NCBI GenBank assembly: GCA_936440205.1
Contig: OW387148.1
Span: 37,979,003 to 38,043,002 of the forward strand
DNA length: 64,000 nucleotides
From: Lepidonotus clava
Taxonomy: Eukaryota; Annelida; Polychaeta; Phyllodocida; Polynoidae
Direction: 5' to 3'
Shown here one piece after another: positions 45,568 to 58,410 of this stretch (position 1 is the stretch's first letter; each line of letters begins with the position of its first letter). A model generated the notes under the pieces. The model did not search any database. It was not told the origin of the DNA and saw only the letters and a list, made by a program, of their open reading frames with translations. The position numbers and the translations under genes were made by a program.

Positions 45568-48500
45568 GACCTTTTTTTTTAAGTGTGGCAGCCCGCTAGT
45601 GGATGAGTCTGAACCAATGAATTGGGTACTTGATTCTAATGGAATTGGCTTAATGTTTTAGGTACAAAGCTCATGGGAAACGTGTATTCGAATAGCTGAT
45701 TTTTGTCACCGGTAATTTTGTTATTTATCACTTTTCAGGAATAATGTACTCATCAAACATGCCATTTAAAAGAGAATTTAAAGCCCTTTCTTATGGTACA
45801 TAGAATATCTATGATTTGTCAGTATTCCAGGAGTATTCCAGGAGTAAAATCGGGAGTAAAATCGGCTGGTTGAATACAGCCGCGTGAGTGAACTTGACTC
45901 TGATGAGGTCTACCACTGGAGCTTTGTTCTCGCCTCTGAAGACTGATTTACTTATTAGGTCTTTTTCTTTCTTTTTTTAAATCAAGAGCCATTCTTGGAT
46001 TCAAAAACGAATTAAGGGCGTGCACTCAATTCGACGAAAGACGAGTGGGAACGGCATATTTATTGACTAAATTCTTCCCACTGCATTGATTTCTTTTTAA
46101 GAAATTTTAACTCAAAATCAAATTTCTACTGGCACCACAGACTGTTGGTGATAGACTTTCATTGCTGGGTTTTAATGCGTGGTTTATGGTCGTTAAACTT
46201 GTGTAAGTGGGTAATTCGTGAAATCGGCTTAGAGGCAAAGCTGCCAAATCCCCACTGTTCTTGGAAGGTTTCCCCAACCTCTATTGTTCTGGTCTCCCCA
46301 AGCTAAAGGCTTTACCTAAATGACCTCTAAATCCCCAGTTTTAAGACAGTGCACGCAGGAGAGGTATTGACTTTAAGATCTCTTTGTTTTTCGGCCATTA
46401 ATCCCAGTTTACAGGTATAAAACCGGATTAAACCCCCCACCCCTCAGAGGGGGATCGGGGGCATCTAAAACATTCAAGGAATGCTAATACTAGTTACGCT
46501 GGTTCCCAACCGCCCGCAAATCCTTATGTATTTATATAGCAACCTGCCGAGGACCACTTAAGGGAAAAACTGATGGATTTAACTCTTTGTTCACCGTGAT
46601 CCCCATTTGTTAACCCTTTGTTCGCCGTGATACCCATTTGTTAACCCTTTGTTCGCCGTGATACCCATTTGTTAACCCTTTGTTCACCGTGATCCTCATT
46701 TGTTAACCCATAATGCATTGGGTAAGTCTGCAATTTCAGTAAAATGTTAGAGTCATTTAATATACTTCAATTACATTTAATAGCAAGGGTTACGATACCT
46801 AGTTTTACACTTCCTCTACACTCAAAGCATTGCTGGTAATCACCCTAGGCGTTATTATCTGCATGTATAATGGGTGAAGGATAGCAAATTTATTTCAGCA
46901 AGTCTTGGCTTAGGCTTTTGAGCACAGGGCAAATATTCCAGAAATCCTATACTTTTTGTTAGAAGCTACTACGAGCGGGCCAATGGAACACAAAAAGGCA
47001 ACCACGTAAAAAACAAATGAAAGAAAACAAAAACACCGTTTTGGCTTGCTTTGCTGGGTTGGCCGGTATAGGATGTCACGACATGTACAACTAAATCACA
47101 TCACTTCTACTCCAGGCCCGACCTCTGGACCCACGGGTCTCCTTCCGAGTAGGACAAATCGGCCTGTCTCGTTTTTAAAACCATACTCTCCGTGTTGGAC
47201 GCCCTAATGGGGTAATAGGGGCAAGGCGGGTTACACCAACTTGTTTCTTTATTTATTGTTTCAACGTTTGAATAGAAAGAGAGGGTATTTTCACTCCCTA
47301 TCTATTACTTACACTTAAAAACATAAATTGAAATAGTTTTGATTTACTTTAAGTACATGTATCTATCAAAATGGCAACTTTTCAGGGTGCCTTCACAAAC
47401 TAGTTCCGGTTTCACACAATGTACTTCCGGTTTCTCTGATCGACAAAATCGGGACCCTCATTTAAGGTATATTGCTCCGAGGCCATGGGAACCAGGTCTG
47501 CACTATTGTAATTTTCAGGCTGAGAGCCTATTCTGATTTCTCAGATTACTATCGCACAGTTTGCACTTATCTAAAAGAAATCTCTGATTAACTCTACTGG
47601 CAGTGAATGGACGGTGAATAGACGCCGTACAGACGCTGGGTAATGAGGTACAGACGCCGTCCGGCTTCCCACCTAAACTGGTTACCTCTGGGCACGGTTT
47701 ATTGGGGGTGTTTATACCTGAGTGGTCGCCAACCAAAATATCTGAGACTTTTTTTGTAGGGGTTCATTTGATTTCCGGTCCCCTTCCATTTACTGGTGTA
47801 TGAGAACGATAGTAAGCCTGATAAACACAATTTTACAATTGTGATTACAATTTTATTTCGTAAGAATCTCCGTATAGTTTCCCCTATTTATTTTAAAAGA
47901 AAATACTAATAGAGTTTTGTATTGGAGATAAAATACTCTTTTTTTGGTGCAATGGTACATTACCTGCACATCAAGAGGACTGCATTCAATTCTTTTGACA
48001 GTCAAACGGAAGATGAAAATTCCATTCCAGTTTAAGCAAACGATTTTCTTTTATGAACTAGGGATGAAATATTTCTGTAGTCTCATGCGCCCATTTCAGG
48101 TGGCTGTCATGTGTAAAGTAACATCTGCTATTGGCCACCCTTAAACAATAGACAATGGGGGTAATGTAAGCAACCCTAAAACAAAAGGGGGTAATATAAG
48201 CATCCCTTAAACAATAGAAGGTAATGTTAGCCACTTTTAAACAAAAGGAGGGTAATATCCCCTTTGATGGCTGCCCTGGAGGGGTCCTTCTCCTACCTGT
48301 ACACCTCCAGTATGAGGGTCCCTTTAACCTCCCCCCCCCCCTCCCTCTCTCTCTCTCACCTGAGGCCGACAGGTGTGGGGACTGACCACGGTCAGGAGGT
48401 TGGGGGGGGGGGGAAATCCCCAGTAGGGGGTGGTGACAACATCTGGTACCCTAAATGTTAATCTAGATAGGTAGGTGTACCCTAAATCCATATTATCCCA

Positions 48501-49851
48501 AAATCCAGGGGGCTTTACATAATCCCTGAGGTAACCAAGCGGGAGGTCTGTAAGGTAAGGGTAATGTTTTGTAACAAATGTAAGGTGATAGTAATGTTTA
48601 GTATACAAGGTAACCATAATGTTAGGCATATAAGGTAAAAGCATTTTTGAAAAATAATCCCTTATAATCCCCTATAATCCTCTATCATTATAGAAAATAG
48701 CAATTACATGTTTGGTATACGACGTAACAGTTATATTCGGTAACCCGTTTTATCAAACTACTTATTCTACTCAGAATAATCTAATCTGAATGGAATTAAA
48801 GTCTGTATTCAAAAGAAAAATACAGTGATCTTTCCTTTGGGGGACTACTCAATGAAAACATTTCTGGAGATAAGCAATGCTTTTTGTTGCGTGTACTAAA
48901 TTTGGAATGAAACATTACCAAAACACAAAAAACAGTAATGATCAAATTGAAACTTGGCAAAGTAAAGAAAATGCTTATTTAATTGAGAGTAATGACGAGT
49001 TGGCATGTCAATAGGAGGCTGAAACCAGCGGAGGCGCCTGACGGGCGGCTATGAGCAATTGTAAACGCTGGTTTCCGGCGCGGGAATATGCCAGGAAAGC
49101 AATACCGCTTAAACCTACACGTAAAGCCCAGACCCCCCCCCCCCTCCCAAAGCTCCCCAATCCTGCTATCTGCTGTAAACTCTCTCCTTAATGTGAACTT
49201 CATCATCACTTCCTATCATTTTATTTTCATTTCCCAATCAGATCCAATTGAAGACCTGTAAGACTTCCTGCAATAAACATGTTAAATGTAAGACCTTTAA
49301 GACTTCCTGCAATAAAAATGTTAAATTTAAGAGTTCTGTAAGGCCTTGAATTTGAAATGGTCAAATTAAGACCTTTTACCCTATGATAAAAGCTGATTGC
49401 AATGTGATAATTTGTTTCTGTGAATATCAAATCTATATCTGAGAATTTTCAAACATAATACTAGAGACTTTACGGCAATGTCATATGTTTCTGTAAATAT
49501 CTAATGTATATTAGAGAATTTTCAAACATAATACTACAGACTTTACGTCCCTCCGGTGGCGTGCCCGCCCCCCGTTAACTCGCCCCCAGCTGGCCAGGTG
49601 GCGCTGGCGTCGACCCGGCCCTGTGGTCCGGGCCCTAGGACGTCAATTAGGACACTGTTGTAACGGGTAATGACGTCCTGTTGCAGCCGGCCGCTGAGTG
49701 GACGTGGGCAAAACACATATTGACGACCACCCGTTACAACGCAGGTGGAAACACACTGCTGGCCTGGACATGGGAGGGATACTGCTCTCGTTGAGGGGTC
49801 GGATGGGGGGGGGGGGGGGGGCTTTATTACAAAAATTGTAGTTTGTTGATG
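45568..49851. other. Non-coding stretch with several short tandem repeats
   Basis: Contains the 31-bp array at 46,578 (listed), a ~35-bp four-copy array at 48,130-48,260 (AAACAAAAGGnGGTAATAT type), and a 49-bp duplication at 49,245-49,345 (AGACTTCCTGCAATAAAnATG). Poly-G or poly-C tracts lie at 48,331-48,341, 48,402-48,413, 49,133-49,144 and 49,805-49,821. A CTCF-like GCCAGGTGGCGCTGG lies at 49,593-49,607. No gene supported. Confidence 0.5.
46578..46706. repeat. 31-bp tandem repeat, four copies
   Basis: Unit TTAACCCTTTGTTCGCCGTG plus GATACCCATTTG-like remainder, repeated four times with few differences. Confidence 0.95.
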
Positions 49852-50170
49852 GAGTGAGTGAGTGATGGATGTTTTACACCATACTGACAGCCAGGGTCAT
49901 TTTCATGGCAAAAACAAGTTGGGACAAATTCTGACTTTTCAGACATGTGTTATGACTTGGTCAGTCTTTGATGATCATATCTATGAAATGGAGACGACAG
50001 GGCGGGCAAACAGCAGGGGCTCAAAACCTGGAAATCATTTTTGCTGTACCTCATCTCTTAATGAACCCAGCACCAACCGCAAATTGAACCCAAAGAACCA
50101 GGGGCTACTGGGGGCCTATATTCTTCCCAGGGGCGGAAGCCCCACCCCGGTACCCGCAAAGGGTGGGACA
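49852..50170 (+). repeat. Interspersed repeat family A, copy 3
   Basis: The most complete copy. It starts GTGAGTGAGTGATGGATG and ends near CCCAGGGGCGGAAGCCCC. Colinear with 24,844-25,200 and partly with 28,070-28,262. A 104-codon open frame inside it is incidental. Confidence 0.7.
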
Positions 50171-53100
50171 CTTTAATAAGAACCTAAGTTTTGAGTTTTG
50201 TACCCATAAAGTAATGCTTCCCCTGGCATATCTACAACGAGAATATCTCTGCAGGCTATAGGTCTATAAATGTAACATAACTGTTGTATGCTTAATGATA
50301 TGTATACTGCATGCATGGAGTGTTGCATTTTGTTGAATATAGGCCTAAATGTTAGAGCAATGGAAACAAATGATCCCCAAGCCTAAACTGCCTGGTATTG
50401 GGGAATAAGCTGTCGGCTGTATACAGTATGGCTAATGGCAGTTTCGTGCTGGCTATAGATCCCCGTAGACCCGGGGTGGCCGCTTTTTGTAACTCGCATT
50501 GATCGGGGCCGTCAATAAGAGTTTATTATTCTGCAGGCATGTGGTGGCCCAAACAGGCCATACACTGCCACTCACGGGGTATACCACCTAATGACCCTGG
50601 CTATTCTGAGTGATGGCTGCCTATAACCCAGCCTATATTCTGAATGAAGGCCAGCTATGACCCAGCCTGCAATGAGTGATCGCTGCCCATAACCCAGCCT
50701 ATACTGAGTGCTGGCTATCCATGACAAAGCCTAGAGTCTATATTCTGAATGAAAGCTTACTACGGCCCAGCCTATTTTGAGTGATCACCATCGATGACCC
50801 AGCATATTCTGAGTGATCACAGCAAATGACCCTGCATATTCTGAGTGATCTACTCCTATAACCACACTGATAGATTCTAATCATTGTGGGAGTGTATTAT
50901 GCCTGGCTCGGCTCAAGCCTTCCCTTCAGAAGTCTGCAATCAGTCACTTTCATCGCCCGCCCTCGCCTTTCGATGAGTAAATATCTCACAGTACCCTATC
51001 TATCAGCATTGCCTATGTCGGCAGCCAAAAAGCTATCTACTATGTAAATCATCTATTATCTATACTAAATTTGAAGTCGCTTCTTATCAGGATCATCCCT
51101 ATAGCCACTTAAGTTCTACTTAACTGGAAAAGATCAGACAAACCTGCTCTTACAATTGAATTTACTGTGATTCAATCAAAAGTGGGGAAGAAACCATCTC
51201 AGCGGCCAAATACTATCTACTATGCGGAAGGAATTTGAAGCCACGTCGTACTAGGAACATCCCTTATAGCTACACAAGTTCTCCTTAACTTTAGGGAATA
51301 AATAAACTTACTCTGAATCTACTTTCATTAAACAAAAATAGGGTAAAATACTCGGATCTATTTGAAATAAAATGTCAATTTCATTCAGCCTAAGTGTGCT
51401 CAATAGATGTATTTCTTCCATATTTCTCCCATGTTTTGTTTTTTCCCAAAGTACCAATCTGTTACTACGAGACCTCGATTCCTATCTAGGATCTAGCTCA
51501 TGTTTTCCACCTTATCCAATTGCAATACGGGGCCATTTATACCCTCTGCTATCAGAGTCTATAATCAGAGACTACTATTCCCTCTGGGCTAAACGGGTGG
51601 GGCCCGCCCAATGGTTTATTGCCTGTTTCTGGGCGGTCAATAAACTACGCCATGAACCCAAGTTGCACCAAGGTTCGATATCGACTCACATAGCCCTCGT
51701 TCAAAATGTCTTAAATCAGATATGGTGTTGAAAGAAGTTAAAGGATTTCTAAAATCGTTGTGTCTAAATGCAAAGTGAGAAAGATGAAGTCTCAGGGCAG
51801 TGATTTTAGAATTTATTATTTAAAGTCCAAGTGGTATCAAATATAGCTATCTATATAATATTCCTATGCATAATCTTTGCACATTTTACTGATATATCTA
51901 TACTTTTTTTTCATATATCATATACATGTATATCTAATATATCTACACATAATTTTTGCATATATATCTACAGTGTATATATCGACTATGTATCTTTACT
52001 TATTCATAAATAGATAATACATATTATCTGACCCACCCCAGATGCCTATACGCCACAAAAGCCCACAAAGTCAGGCCAACATTAACCCCTTTCCCTTTGC
52101 CAGGCGGACATTGGATACACCAGACAATAGAGGATATCGTTTCCCTTGTCCCCGAGGCCCAATCATAGATTACTCATGCGGTCAATACTCGACAACCCAG
52201 CGGGGAATACAAATTATATGTATCTACCGGGAGGGGAATACAAACTGTATGTATCTACCGGGAGACCCTGACGCCCCCTGGTGGACGGTAAACCAACCAT
52301 GGCCTGAGGGCGTCCCCAAGCGGTGACCTTTGTGACCTTAGCCTGACCTCTCGCTGGTATCGGCCGGTTGGATGTTTTTGGTATGCACAGACGGTGTACC
52401 GCCGGTAACAAGCCGAATAGGGCAGATTAAATTAACCACAAGGTGCCAGATTAACATGTTTAAAGCTGGTTTAATTCATTAACTCTTAAACAGAAACAAA
52501 CAGTTTAGGCAGAAGGAAAATTCTGTCAATATGACGTGAAAGATCTGCTATAACAATGAGCAAGGCTGTTTCCAAGTTCCAGCTTCGTAATATAGACTAT
52601 TTGAAACCAGTGACCTTATGGGTACCAGTGAGGAAAAAAAACACAAACATTTACGGCGTGTACACTTTAAAACCTGGACTGTCCATGAACATTCTCGTTG
52701 TATGTAGTACATATAATTCACACATTCTGACAAACATTTTTGCATTTGAACCTGAAAAAAAGATAAACATCATCCATACGATGTCAACAATTTTGGACAA
52801 GGAACACCAATAATACCTACAAACCGCATGCCCCAGTTATACCTAAGAAGTCTACAGAACACGAACACACCACATAGTGGAGAGGGAGAGGGAGAAGGAC
52901 AAAAGGACTACAGAGATCCATGCAACAGGCTACGACCCTACACCCCCTTAACACGCCTTGTAGAGGGGGACATAACAATCACACCATTCTTAACTCAGCC
53001 TCAAGGCAAGCATGTCAAGTTTCATTGTCTGACCTAGGGTGAAATTCGTAAACATTTGGCTTATAAAAAAAGTGTTTGACTTTTTTTAAATCTGGAAATA

Positions 53101-55392
53101 CTCGTTCATTTGTTTGGACGGCAAAGGGGCGTACTTTGAATCAAATCGTAATCTGAAGGCTACTGAAACAGTCATTATGTGTGTGTTTGTTTTTGTGTGT
53201 TTTTTTTGAGCGGGGAGGAGGAAAGGGAGGGTGGCAAATTTCCAGGTTGCATTGCCTAAATTCGCCGGACTTTCTTTCAGAAGGAACCCAGCATGATATC
53301 TTTATTTGCTAGAGGGCTTTTAGAAAGTCATCCTGTAACCCGAGTTGATAAAGATAGTTCAGGTGTAAACCCGGAATGTCACGGGGATCCTCCCCCTGCC
53401 CTTGACAGACGACCCCCAAGGTCACACAGGTAGATCCCATGTCCACCCATTAAGGGGCAGGGTTACGGAGAGGTCAGGGGTCAAAGGTCAGGTGAGGAAG
53501 GCGTTCAACCGTGACGAGCAGTACTCAATATGTATGGAGGCCCCCTGGGGACAGATCGAGTAACTACGGCCGGACGACACGTCAGTGACGACCAAACTGG
53601 GGACGCATTTTTCAGAGGTTGGAATCTAGCAAAGACATTTTATTTCCTTGTCTAAAGCAATGCTGTTTCATTGAAGTTAATTTTTCTTTATTAGGAGTTA
53701 TGACAGAAATAATCATGTAAAGTCCCTTGGAGTTTTTCCTAATGTTAGCCTTTGTTTTCACAAAAAGTGCTGTGTAGGCCAAAAATATTCTTTGAAAAGA
53801 AAAGGAATTCCATTTTTTTACTGGTAATATGATCGGTTGTTTATAACACTAGGTCCTCTCATCTATTTAATCTATTACTAATAATAAGTATGACTTCCAA
53901 AAAAAAGATTAACAACATGTGGGATCAGGGGCCACTGTCACTGACCTCAGTACTTCTTACAATAAGATTTTAAAATATATATAACTTATGAAATAGATAG
54001 ATATGATCATAATAAAGATAGGAATGATGGCATAACGTCAAGCTGTAGGGTAGGGAGCATAGTACAAGAGGCAGTAGGTATATAATGTATCGGGGTCGGG
54101 AGGAGAGCAAGGGCGACCTACCTTCCTAGGGCTAGCATGAGTCTCTCGCTGCAAGTCAAAAGGCAAAGCGATGACTATGGTGAGAACACACGTCAATGTC
54201 ACAGGTTAACATGTACAGTCAACTGCCGCCAGCTCACTCAAGTTCACATCTCATCCCAGGGTGCTTACTGGTTCCTTTTTTTTCAATCATTAAATATTTA
54301 AAGACCAATTTAAGTTTTAAAGATTCAAGACCCGATCTTATGGGAAGGAAATAAAACAAATTTCGACAAAAGTATGTGGTCAAACAAAACACGAAATGTT
54401 AGAGAGATTTTGTTTAGAATTGTGCTGCTACCCGAACCTGGCAAAGTCTTTATTTGAGAGTGTAAATTAAGGTTTTTTCAAGACTTGAGAAATGGCTAAA
54501 ATCAAGACTTTTTAAAGCCTTGAATTAAAACCATTTTGAGACTTAGTAAGCACCCTGAACCACGTACAAAGCTGGGAAGCTGCAAATAACGCCACATTAA
54601 AAACACGGTAAGTCATGGCCAGAATGCAAGAGCAAAAACTGCAAAGGACAATTTGTAAAGTAGGTAATTATGTCATGTTAATGTACCCTAACGTTTAGTT
54701 TCACCTCAGGACGCGTGGCGGCGCTCGCTACAAAATAGCCTCGAGGCGATACGCCGGGACGAGGCTATGGTGTCATTGGGACAGGTGAAAGTTGGGTCCT
54801 GTTACAACCAACCGCCAGAGGGGTTACAACTCCTCTATCACCACCCAGCCCACAGTTAAAGTCGTAAACGTTGGTTAAACATCCAGAAATAGCTCGCTAT
54901 AACACTTGTCTTAGGGCCAGGAATAGAATGAACAGAGAAGCTTTTTTTCCACTGAGGTTGAATACATTGAACCGAATTTATGGGAGTCAAATATAAATCC
55001 CATTCTATTCAGAGGTGAGTTGAGAACAGTTATTTTTGACATAAAAGCTAAGAGTGCGACCTCGGAGGTTCTGATCTTCTCATGAGTCTATAGATCTGGC
55101 ACACAAGAAACAACTCAAAAACCTGAACATTTTCTATCACCTCCTGCTAGTTTGTCTGTTCCTATATTCTCGTTAATTTACCAAAATGCAACTCTATACG
55201 TTTACCTATTTTTTATAGTGTCACATTCAAAGTGTAATGACAATATGTGTCATGTTAATGTACAAAACTTCATATAAAATAACATTTATGATATCTAGCC
55301 AGAACTCTTAACTATCGCTATGTCACAATAAAAGGAACACAAAACGAGCTGTTTCTTGCTGACCAGATCTATAGGCTAATCGAGGACTTCAC
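50171..55392. other. Non-coding stretch; minisatellite and CTCF-like motif
   Basis: Positions 50,590-50,870 hold a degenerate ~37-bp array built on ATTCTGAGTGATC and TGACCCAGC words. A strong CTCF-like CGCCCCCTGGTGGA lies at 52,272-52,285. Open frames such as 51,372-51,731 and 52,556-52,813 show no coding signature. No gene supported. Confidence 0.45.
54257..54557. mobile_element. hAT-like non-autonomous element
   Basis: CAGGGTGCTTACT at 54,257 and its exact complement AGTAAGCACCCTG ending at 54,557 give 13-bp terminal inverted repeats typical in form of hAT ends (CAGGG...CCCTG). The body is AT-rich and non-coding. I could not see an 8-bp target duplication. Confidence 0.6.
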
Positions 55393-55639
55393 ATGTGCCT
55401 CGCCTATAAATCAGTGTTAATTGAACATGGACTGGGCGGGAGTTTGACGGTTAGAAGGTCCTACATGGCAGATATATGGTCAATACGTGCTCTTCAAAGG
55501 GGCAGAATGTACGCAGTGAGAGCGGGGAGAATGTCCCCCAGCCCCGGGTCTGTGATGAGAAACAGTACCTCTAATGAGGTACGGGCAAACGTGCTCAAAG
55601 GCTGGAGTCAACTAGCCGATTTTACTCGTGATTTCAGAA

Positions 55640-56030
55640 AGATCGCCTTGCTGAAAAAGTTACGGCTAAATATAGACATGTTACATATCATTAGAAAGGA
55701 TTTTAAGTTGTCTTTCAAGGGGTATGTAACATGTATGGGTTCCTTTCATATTCCTAATGAAAACTTCGCCAGAAATAATAAGGGGCTAAGTATACACATG
55801 CTAGGTACGATGAGAAATTTAAAATATTCTTTCAACTGGCATGTAACATGCATGGGTTTCTGTCATGTTCCCAATGAACAATTCGGAATGATCACCAGAA
55901 GAAATTAATGAGGGCTAATCACAGATATGCTACATATCATTACAAACGATTTTTAGTTCTCTTTCAAATGGTAGGTAAACATATATCATATTCCGAATAA
56001 AAACGTAGAAATTGAAAAATTCCGGGTAGT
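55640..56030. repeat. Tandem ~120-bp repeat units
   Basis: Three units in a row start TAGACATGTTACATATCATT or close variants, with a TTCTTTCAA-(A/C)TGG centre and ATGGGTTnCTnTCAT-TTCCnAATGAA end. They keep a 171-codon frame (55,393-55,908) open, but unit copies at 28.7-29.6 kb are not open, so the frame is incidental. Confidence 0.7.
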
Positions 56031-57355
56031 TAAAATGGCCTAGGTGAATACTTGCTACGGCCATATTCCACTATTCAGCAGACAAAACTGCCTAAGATCG
56101 TGACGTTTTAGTGCTAAAGATCGTGAGTGTGTCCATTTTAGGTAGCAAAGATAGTGAGTAGGTGCTAACGATAGTTACAAACATGTTCGTAAATTTTGAT
56201 AGGAATTTTCCCGATCTCTAACTCCCTATGTTTGGAATACCAAAGATAGCCTGTGTTTCAGGGTGTATTCCATATCCCGATCTTAGGCAAGGTTGCCCAT
56301 CACCCCCGATCTCAACTAGAAATGCCTAAGATCAGGAGAAAATGGGGGAAAATTACAGGATGTTGAGCCAAACATCGTGAAGTTGAATACGGCCTTAAGG
56401 CTGGCAGAGGGGAGACAGGGGCCGCACGTGCCTAGGTTCCCACGACGACAGCCACTCGTGGCCGAGGTCGGCCTAAAAATAGGCCTAAACTAGGCGGGGC
56501 AGTGAGCGGAGAGGCGCCACCTATTAACTCCCACTTTTATCACGTCTTAGTTGCTCTGTGTCTCTGATGTTCGATTTTTGTTTGTGACACACGCCGCTAA
56601 GGGCTGTCACGTCTCTAGGCTTGCACTGAAGGACTAGGCTTCTGACTGTCAACTGATATAAGTGGCCTGCTTATTTTGAAAGGGCACAATTTAGATAGTT
56701 TGTTTTTGACGGGGCTGCAAATTGCCAATTCTGCCGTATATGCCTTACATAAATACAACTGGTCGATCAATTTAAGCCAGTTGTTGCATCGTCAATGTTT
56801 GGGCTGCAGTTAAAAGCGTGACAACACGTGTACGTGTGTGTCAAAAAATAAATATTGGCCTGTTAAATTTTCTTTGTTTTTCTTATCTTGGATATATTGA
56901 TTTTGCAAAGAGTACTTGCAACATCTGCGCCAATTGCTACTGACTGAAAACGTCCACAAAGTTCTATGGCAGTTCCCGGTGGAGGAGGGTATATTGATGA
57001 TCGCCTCTTTAAACTTTCCTTTTAGCTTTCATAAACATAGATCTGAATTTGAAAGGAATTTTGTTTTTAATTTAAGGAAAGAGATTCAACCTCAAGGCAG
57101 TGACAGCCCTTCAGTGACAGCTGATTTTTAAAAATAATTTTCCATCCTTTCTCCTATAGTCGACAAAAAACAAGAAGTTTGATTTCCATTACACAATGAA
57201 TCTCGCAGGACATGTACGTTGATTTACCTCCCCTTTTACAGTGACATTTTAACCCATTAAGCTGTCTCTAAGGTGTCTAGACAAACACACAAGTCGATGT
57301 TCTCAGACAATCTCTGAAGGCGACCAGGCCAACTTTACCATTAGACGCTCACCAC
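56031..57355. other. Non-coding stretch, possible old MITE
   Basis: AAATGGCCTAGGTGAATAC at about 56,033 and GTTGAATACGGCCTTA ending near 56,399 could be eroded inverted ends around repeated GATCGTGA and GATCTTAGGCA words. Otherwise nothing recognised. Confidence 0.35.
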
Positions 57356-57576
57356 TAAAGCCCCATACCCACTAAGCAACTTTTACAGAGTCGGCCGACG
57401 GATCGGCACTCAAATCGGCTGATTTTTATGATCACCAGTTAGTATAGTACATTGAAATGTGCATGTTTAATATGAGCCAGCGCTAAAATCGGCTGATTCT
57501 GGGGGTAGAATCAGCCGATTTTAGCACCAATTTGTCGGCCAACTGAGTAAAAATGTCCTAGTGGGTATGGGCCTTA
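57356..57576. mobile_element. MITE-like element, same family as 24,125
   Basis: Ends TAAAGCCCCATACCCACTA and TAGTGGGTATGGGCCTTA are inverted repeats matching those at 24,125-24,404. Inside, GCTAAAATCGGCTGATTCT (57,482-57,500) and its exact complement (57,507-57,525) form a perfect 19-bp hairpin. Confidence 0.7.
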
Positions 57577-58410
57577 ACTCAGAGCTGCTCACCCACTCAC
57601 CCAGAGGGTAATAGGAGAACTCGGGCCGCAGGAGAACTAGGGCCACAGGAGAACTGGGTCCAATGATCATTTATTTGGCAGTTCCTAAGCCACAAACTTT
57701 GGTATAGGGAGAAGTTAGCTGTTTAGGTATGAATTCAAGCTATCCATTAGAAGAGAGGGATGTATATTTGGTTTGTTTTTCATTAGAAATTAAGGCTGTT
57801 CCAGCCACAGTGGACCGAGTTCTCCGACAGCCCGAGTTCACCCGGCCCGAGTTCGCCTGTGGCCCGAGTTCTCCAGTATTCACTCAGAGCACCTCACCGA
57901 AACAGGGGCACCCCAACCAGCATAACCAAGTTTACATCAATATTAATATTGGAGTTTATTTTGAATTTTTCTCACACTTGTTTCCAAGTGTAACCATAAT
58001 GCAGGTTTATTCAAAGTCCACCAAATACTAAAATCCATTTCTCATAGGAAACAGTACTTAAGCCTGCCAGATTGACCCATGATATCATATTTTGGATTGG
58101 TCTAAAATATGTAATTGTAATCCAATGACAAACTTTAAAATCTTGATATTGGTTCAAAAGTGTTTTGTCATCTTGTGTATGAGTTCCAATACTGCTCTGA
58201 AAGTATTCACCGATAACCTGATTCGGAGTTACCAAATTGGTAAAGCGGAAAAAACGATATATTTTTTATCCGGACATCAGGGAATGGTTGTCCATTTGAT
58301 GAGGTCGATAAAAGTAGATGGAATGAGTTATGGTGATTTGCTGGTTATCTGGTCATTTTCAGAAATTACCCCTTGGGCCAAGTCAGGGAGAGCCAACTCC
58401 ACCTGCTGGT
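57577..58410. other. Non-coding stretch, nothing recognised
   Basis: AT-rich, with a few repeated CCCGAGTTC words around 57,825-57,870. No gene seen. Confidence 0.45.

Noticed and set aside
51372-51731. 119-codon plus-strand frame
   Set aside because: AT-rich, no domain, no codon bias; consistent with chance.
53370-53562. Possible plus-strand terminal exon ending ..KAFNRDEQYSICMEAPWGQIE
   Set aside because: The peptide looks natural but is only about 60 codons, without a convincing acceptor or neighbour exon; not supported enough to list.
55393-55908. 171-codon plus-strand frame
   Set aside because: Its second half is the tandem ~120-bp unit, whose other copies are not open; no splice or start evidence.
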